Positions 5,755-7,667 of a stretch of 7,667 nt of DNA are shown piece by piece. The notes beneath the pieces are model-generated. The model saw nothing but the letters and a program-made list of their open reading frames with translations. It searched no databases and was not told the DNA's origin. The first letter of the stretch is position 1, and each line of letters starts with the position of its first letter. The translations under genes and the position numbers were made by a program. This DNA comes from Lachnospiraceae bacterium. Lineage in GTDB: Bacteria; Bacillota_A; Clostridia; Lachnospirales; Lachnospiraceae. The DNA lies in contig JAGBQU010000214.1 in NCBI GenBank assembly GCA_017632755.1, positions 1 through 7,667 of the forward strand. The letters run 5' to 3'.

Positions 5755-6678
5755 ATGAAAGAGATAACCATAAAAACCGTGGAAAAATCGGCACCGGTGG
5801 TGATTGCCGGGTGCATGCGTTTTGCAGACAAAACCGTGGAGGAGGTAGGCCGTTTCATGCACACAGTGCTTGATACGGGCGTGCGTTTTTTTGATCATGC
5901 AGACATTTACGGCAACGGTAAATGCGAGGAGCTTTTTGGTGAGGCACTGCAAAAGAATCCGTCGATCGATCGAGAAACGCTTTGCATTCAGTCCAAGTGC
6001 GGTATCAGACTGGGCATTGATTACGATCTGTCCAAGGAGCATATTCTTGCATCGGTGGACGGAAGTCTGAAGCGTCTGCGCACGGACTATCTGGATATCC
6101 TGTTGTTACATCGCCCCGATCCGCTCTTTGAGCCGGAGGAGATTGCAGAGGCGTTCGACAAGCTCTCGCAGAGCGGAAAGGTCCGCGCATTTGGCGTATC
6201 CAACTTTAAGCCGATGCAGATCGAGCTGCTCAAAAAATATGTCAAACAGGAGCTTGTCATCAACCAGCTGCAGTTCTCGATCCCGGTTTCCAATATGATC
6301 GCGAGCAGCATGGAGATGAACATGGAATCGCCGGGCAGCGTCGATCATGACGGTAATGTGCTGGACTATTGCAGGCTGCATGAGATGACGATCCAGGCAT
6401 GGTCACCATTCCAGATGCCGGCATGGCAGGGTGTCTTTTTGGGATCTGAGAAATATCCCCAGCTGAACAAGGAAATCGATGCGCTCAGTGAAAAGTACGG
6501 TGTGTCCGGGACGACCATCGCAGCAGCATGGATACTGCGCCACCCCGCAAAAATGCAGATCGTGTCCGGAACGACCAGCGAAAGGCGTTTCGGAGAGATC
6601 GCCGATGCCTGCCGGATCGATCTTACCAAGGGGGAATGGTACAAGCTTTATCTTGCGGCAGGACATCCTCTGCCTTAA
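5755..6678 (+). CDS. Aldo/keto reductase, YdhF-type oxidoreductase
   Basis: The 307-residue protein is a single aldo/keto reductase barrel without an iron-sulfur tail. The catalytic tetrad is complete: D47 and Y52 in FFDHADIYG (45-53), K81 in QSKCGI, and H119 in LLLHRPDP (116-123). GVSNF (147-151) and the NQLQFS strand (170-175) follow as in the family, and the C-terminal cofactor region holds SGTTSERR (271-278). The FFDHADIYG and LLLHRPDPL wording matches the YdhF group of E. coli and Firmicutes, whose natural substrate is not well defined; NADPH-dependent carbonyl reduction is expected. It has only about 25-30% apparent similarity by eye to the reductase at 3592, so it is not a recent duplicate. 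It sits 137 nt after the epimerase gene, a gap mostly filled by the gene remnant. Confidence 0.94.
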   Translation: MKEITIKTVEKSAPVVIAGCMRFADKTVEEVGRFMHTVLDTGVRFFDHADIYGNGKCEELFGEALQKNPSIDRETLCIQSKCGIRLGIDYDLSKEHILASVDGSLKRLRTDYLDILLLHRPDPLFEPEEIAEAFDKLSQSGKVRAFGVSNFKPMQIELLKKYVKQELVINQLQFSIPVSNMIASSMEMNMESPGSVDHDGNVLDYCRLHEMTIQAWSPFQMPAWQGVFLGSEKYPQLNKEIDALSEKYGVSGTTIAAAWILRHPAKMQIVSGTTSERRFGEIADACRIDLTKGEWYKLYLAAGHPLP

Positions 6679-6755
6679 GCCCTTCTACGGCTAAGCAAGG
6701 GGCATTAAAGGTAAATGGGCAAAGCAGTGCCGATGGAACATAGGAGGAGACGATT

Positions 6756-7508
6756 ATGAAACTCATTTCTTGGAATGTAAATGGTATCAGGGCGTGCCTG
6801 GGCAAGGGATTTATGGACTTCTTTGCTCAGGTCGATGCGGATATCTTTTGCCTTCAGGAGACAAAGCTGCAGGAGGGGCAGGTGGAGCTGGATCTGCCCG
6901 GATACTATCAGTATTGGAACTATGCGCAGAAGAAGGGATATTCCGGTACGGCGCTCTTTACCAAGGAGGAACCGCTAAGCGTGGCCTACGGCATCGGGAT
7001 CGAGGAGCACGACACGGAGGGCAGAGTGATTACCGCTGAGTTTGCAGACTACTATGTGGTGACTGTCTACACGCCAAACTCACAGAGGGAGCTTACAAGA
7101 CTGGCATACCGCATGGAGTGGGAGCAGGCCTTTTTGCAGTATATCAAGCAACTTGATCAAAAAAAGCCGGTGATCTTTTGCGGCGATCTGAATGTGGCAC
7201 ATCAGGAGATCGATCTCAAAAATCCCAGGACCAACCACAAAAACGCAGGATTCACCGACGAGGAGAGGGCACGGTTTTCCGAAGTGCTGGAAAGCGGTTT
7301 TGTGGACAGCTTCCGGCACTTTTATCCCACGCTTGAGGGAGCATACTCCTGGTGGTCCTACATGGGCAGAGCCAGAGAGAAGAATGTTGGTTGGCGTATC
7401 GACTACTTTGTGGTGTCCAGGAGGTTGGAGGATCGCCTTGTGGATGCCGGTATTCACAGCACCGTCATGGGCTCCGACCACTGTCCCGTGGAGCTGGATA
7501 TTGAGTAA
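6756..7508 (+). CDS. exoA: Exodeoxyribonuclease III (AP endonuclease)
   Basis: The 250-residue protein is a full-length ExoIII/Xth-type enzyme, which cuts DNA at abasic sites and trims 3' blocked ends in base-excision repair. Active-site residues are all present: N7 in SWNVNG (5-10), metal ligand E35 in LQETK (33-37), Y105 in VYTPNS, D144 and N146 in GDLNVA (143-148), D216 in WRIDYF, and the terminal D241-H242 in SDHCP (240-244). The Gram-positive ExoA branch fits better than E. coli XthA in length and wording. AGGAGG at 6742-6747, 8 nt before ATG, gives a strong start. It lies 77 nt after the second reductase; that gap (6679-6755) has GCCCTT and AAGGGGC, which pair only weakly and lack a T run, so readthrough is likely. 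The palindrome at 7522 begins 13 nt after its stop. Confidence 0.97.
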   Translation: MKLISWNVNGIRACLGKGFMDFFAQVDADIFCLQETKLQEGQVELDLPGYYQYWNYAQKKGYSGTALFTKEEPLSVAYGIGIEEHDTEGRVITAEFADYYVVTVYTPNSQRELTRLAYRMEWEQAFLQYIKQLDQKKPVIFCGDLNVAHQEIDLKNPRTNHKNAGFTDEERARFSEVLESGFVDSFRHFYPTLEGAYSWWSYMGRAREKNVGWRIDYFVVSRRLEDRLVDAGIHSTVMGSDHCPVELDIE

Positions 7509-7521
7509 GGATAGAGAACGT

Positions 7522-7665
7522 GATTGTGTTGCTTGTACAATTCCTAATGCAGGTACTTGTGAGCCGTCGGTACTTAGGCACCGTATTTTGGTGCCTTACG
7601 TACCGCTACGAGCGAGCATGTAGCGAGAGCGTGCCTGCAGTGGAATTCGTACAAGCTGCACAATC
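7522..7665. repeat. Large imperfect palindrome, MITE-like or dispersed palindromic repeat
   Basis: The two arms are inverted copies over about 144 nt. The outer arms match as GATTGTG-xx-GCTTGTAC (7522-7538) with GTACAAGC-xx-CACAATC (7649-7665). The next segment pairs AATTCC and TGCAGG on the left (7539-7553) with CCTGCAG and GGAATT on the right (7634-7647). The centre pairs GGTAC...GGCACC (7569-7582) with GGTGCC...GTACC (7590-7604) around a 7-nt loop GTATTTT. The right arm has an extra stretch (about 7605-7633) with its own CGCTAC/GTAGCG hairpin and repeated GCGAG words. There is no T tail, so it is not a standard terminator, although the hairpin could protect the exoA mRNA 3' end. No transposase is encoded. 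The last bases are at the window edge, so flanking target duplication cannot be judged. Confidence 0.7.
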
Positions 7666-7667
7666 GA

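Noticed and set aside
6679..6755. Possible terminator hairpin between the second reductase and exoA
   Set aside because: GCCCTT and AAGGGGC pair for only about five or six bases over a long loop, and there is no T tail.
7569..7604. Central hairpin after exoA as an intrinsic terminator
   Set aside because: The stem is strong, but the following bases are GCTACGAGCG, with no T run. It is better explained as the centre of the larger palindrome.
7192..7623. Plus-strand open frame of 143 codons overlapping the end of exoA and the palindrome
   Set aside because: It is the shifted frame of exoA extended by chance through the repeat; composition is that of a shadow.

Overview
The base composition, strong AGGAGG-type ribosome binding sites, TTGACA/TACAAT-type promoters and protein families point to a Gram-positive Clostridia genome. 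Lachnospiraceae is my best guess from protein character; no marker gene in the window proves it. This looks like ordinary chromosome. I see no phage, plasmid, CRISPR, rRNA or tRNA genes.

Layout: two divergent gene groups leave one promoter region (about 2827-3038). Leftward (minus strand) are a GT4 glycosyltransferase (1630-2826), an overlapping reading frame for a charged helical protein (1302-1703), and a GH13 oligo-1,6-glucosidase-type alpha-glucosidase that runs off the left edge (1-1276). Rightward (plus strand) are a NUDIX hydrolase (3039-3557), an aldo/keto reductase with a C-terminal iron-sulfur region (3592-4614), a LacX-type aldose 1-epimerase relative (4709-5617), a YdhF-type aldo/keto reductase (5755-6678) and exodeoxyribonuclease III (6756-7508). 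An imperfect palindrome of about 144 nt closes the window (7522-7665).

The left group looks like an operon around glucose transfer and alpha-glucoside breakdown. The right group is a loose collection of housekeeping functions: nucleotide or metabolite clean-up, carbonyl reduction, sugar anomer interconversion and base-excision repair. I see no single pathway linking them.

The most notable points are these. (1) The glycosyltransferase and the helical protein meet at a run of eight A residues. One A fewer would give a continuous protein of 507 residues, so this is a sequencing error, a real frameshift or a slippage site. (2) The helical part ends in five tandem 11-residue repeats, a pattern suited to an amphipathic membrane-binding helix or a hendecad coiled coil. 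(3) The large palindrome after exoA has matching termini like a MITE or other dispersed palindromic repeat, and a 12-base near match to its terminus lies in the gap at 4628-4639. (4) A short stretch before the second reductase (5616-5732) reads like the remnant of a lost gene.
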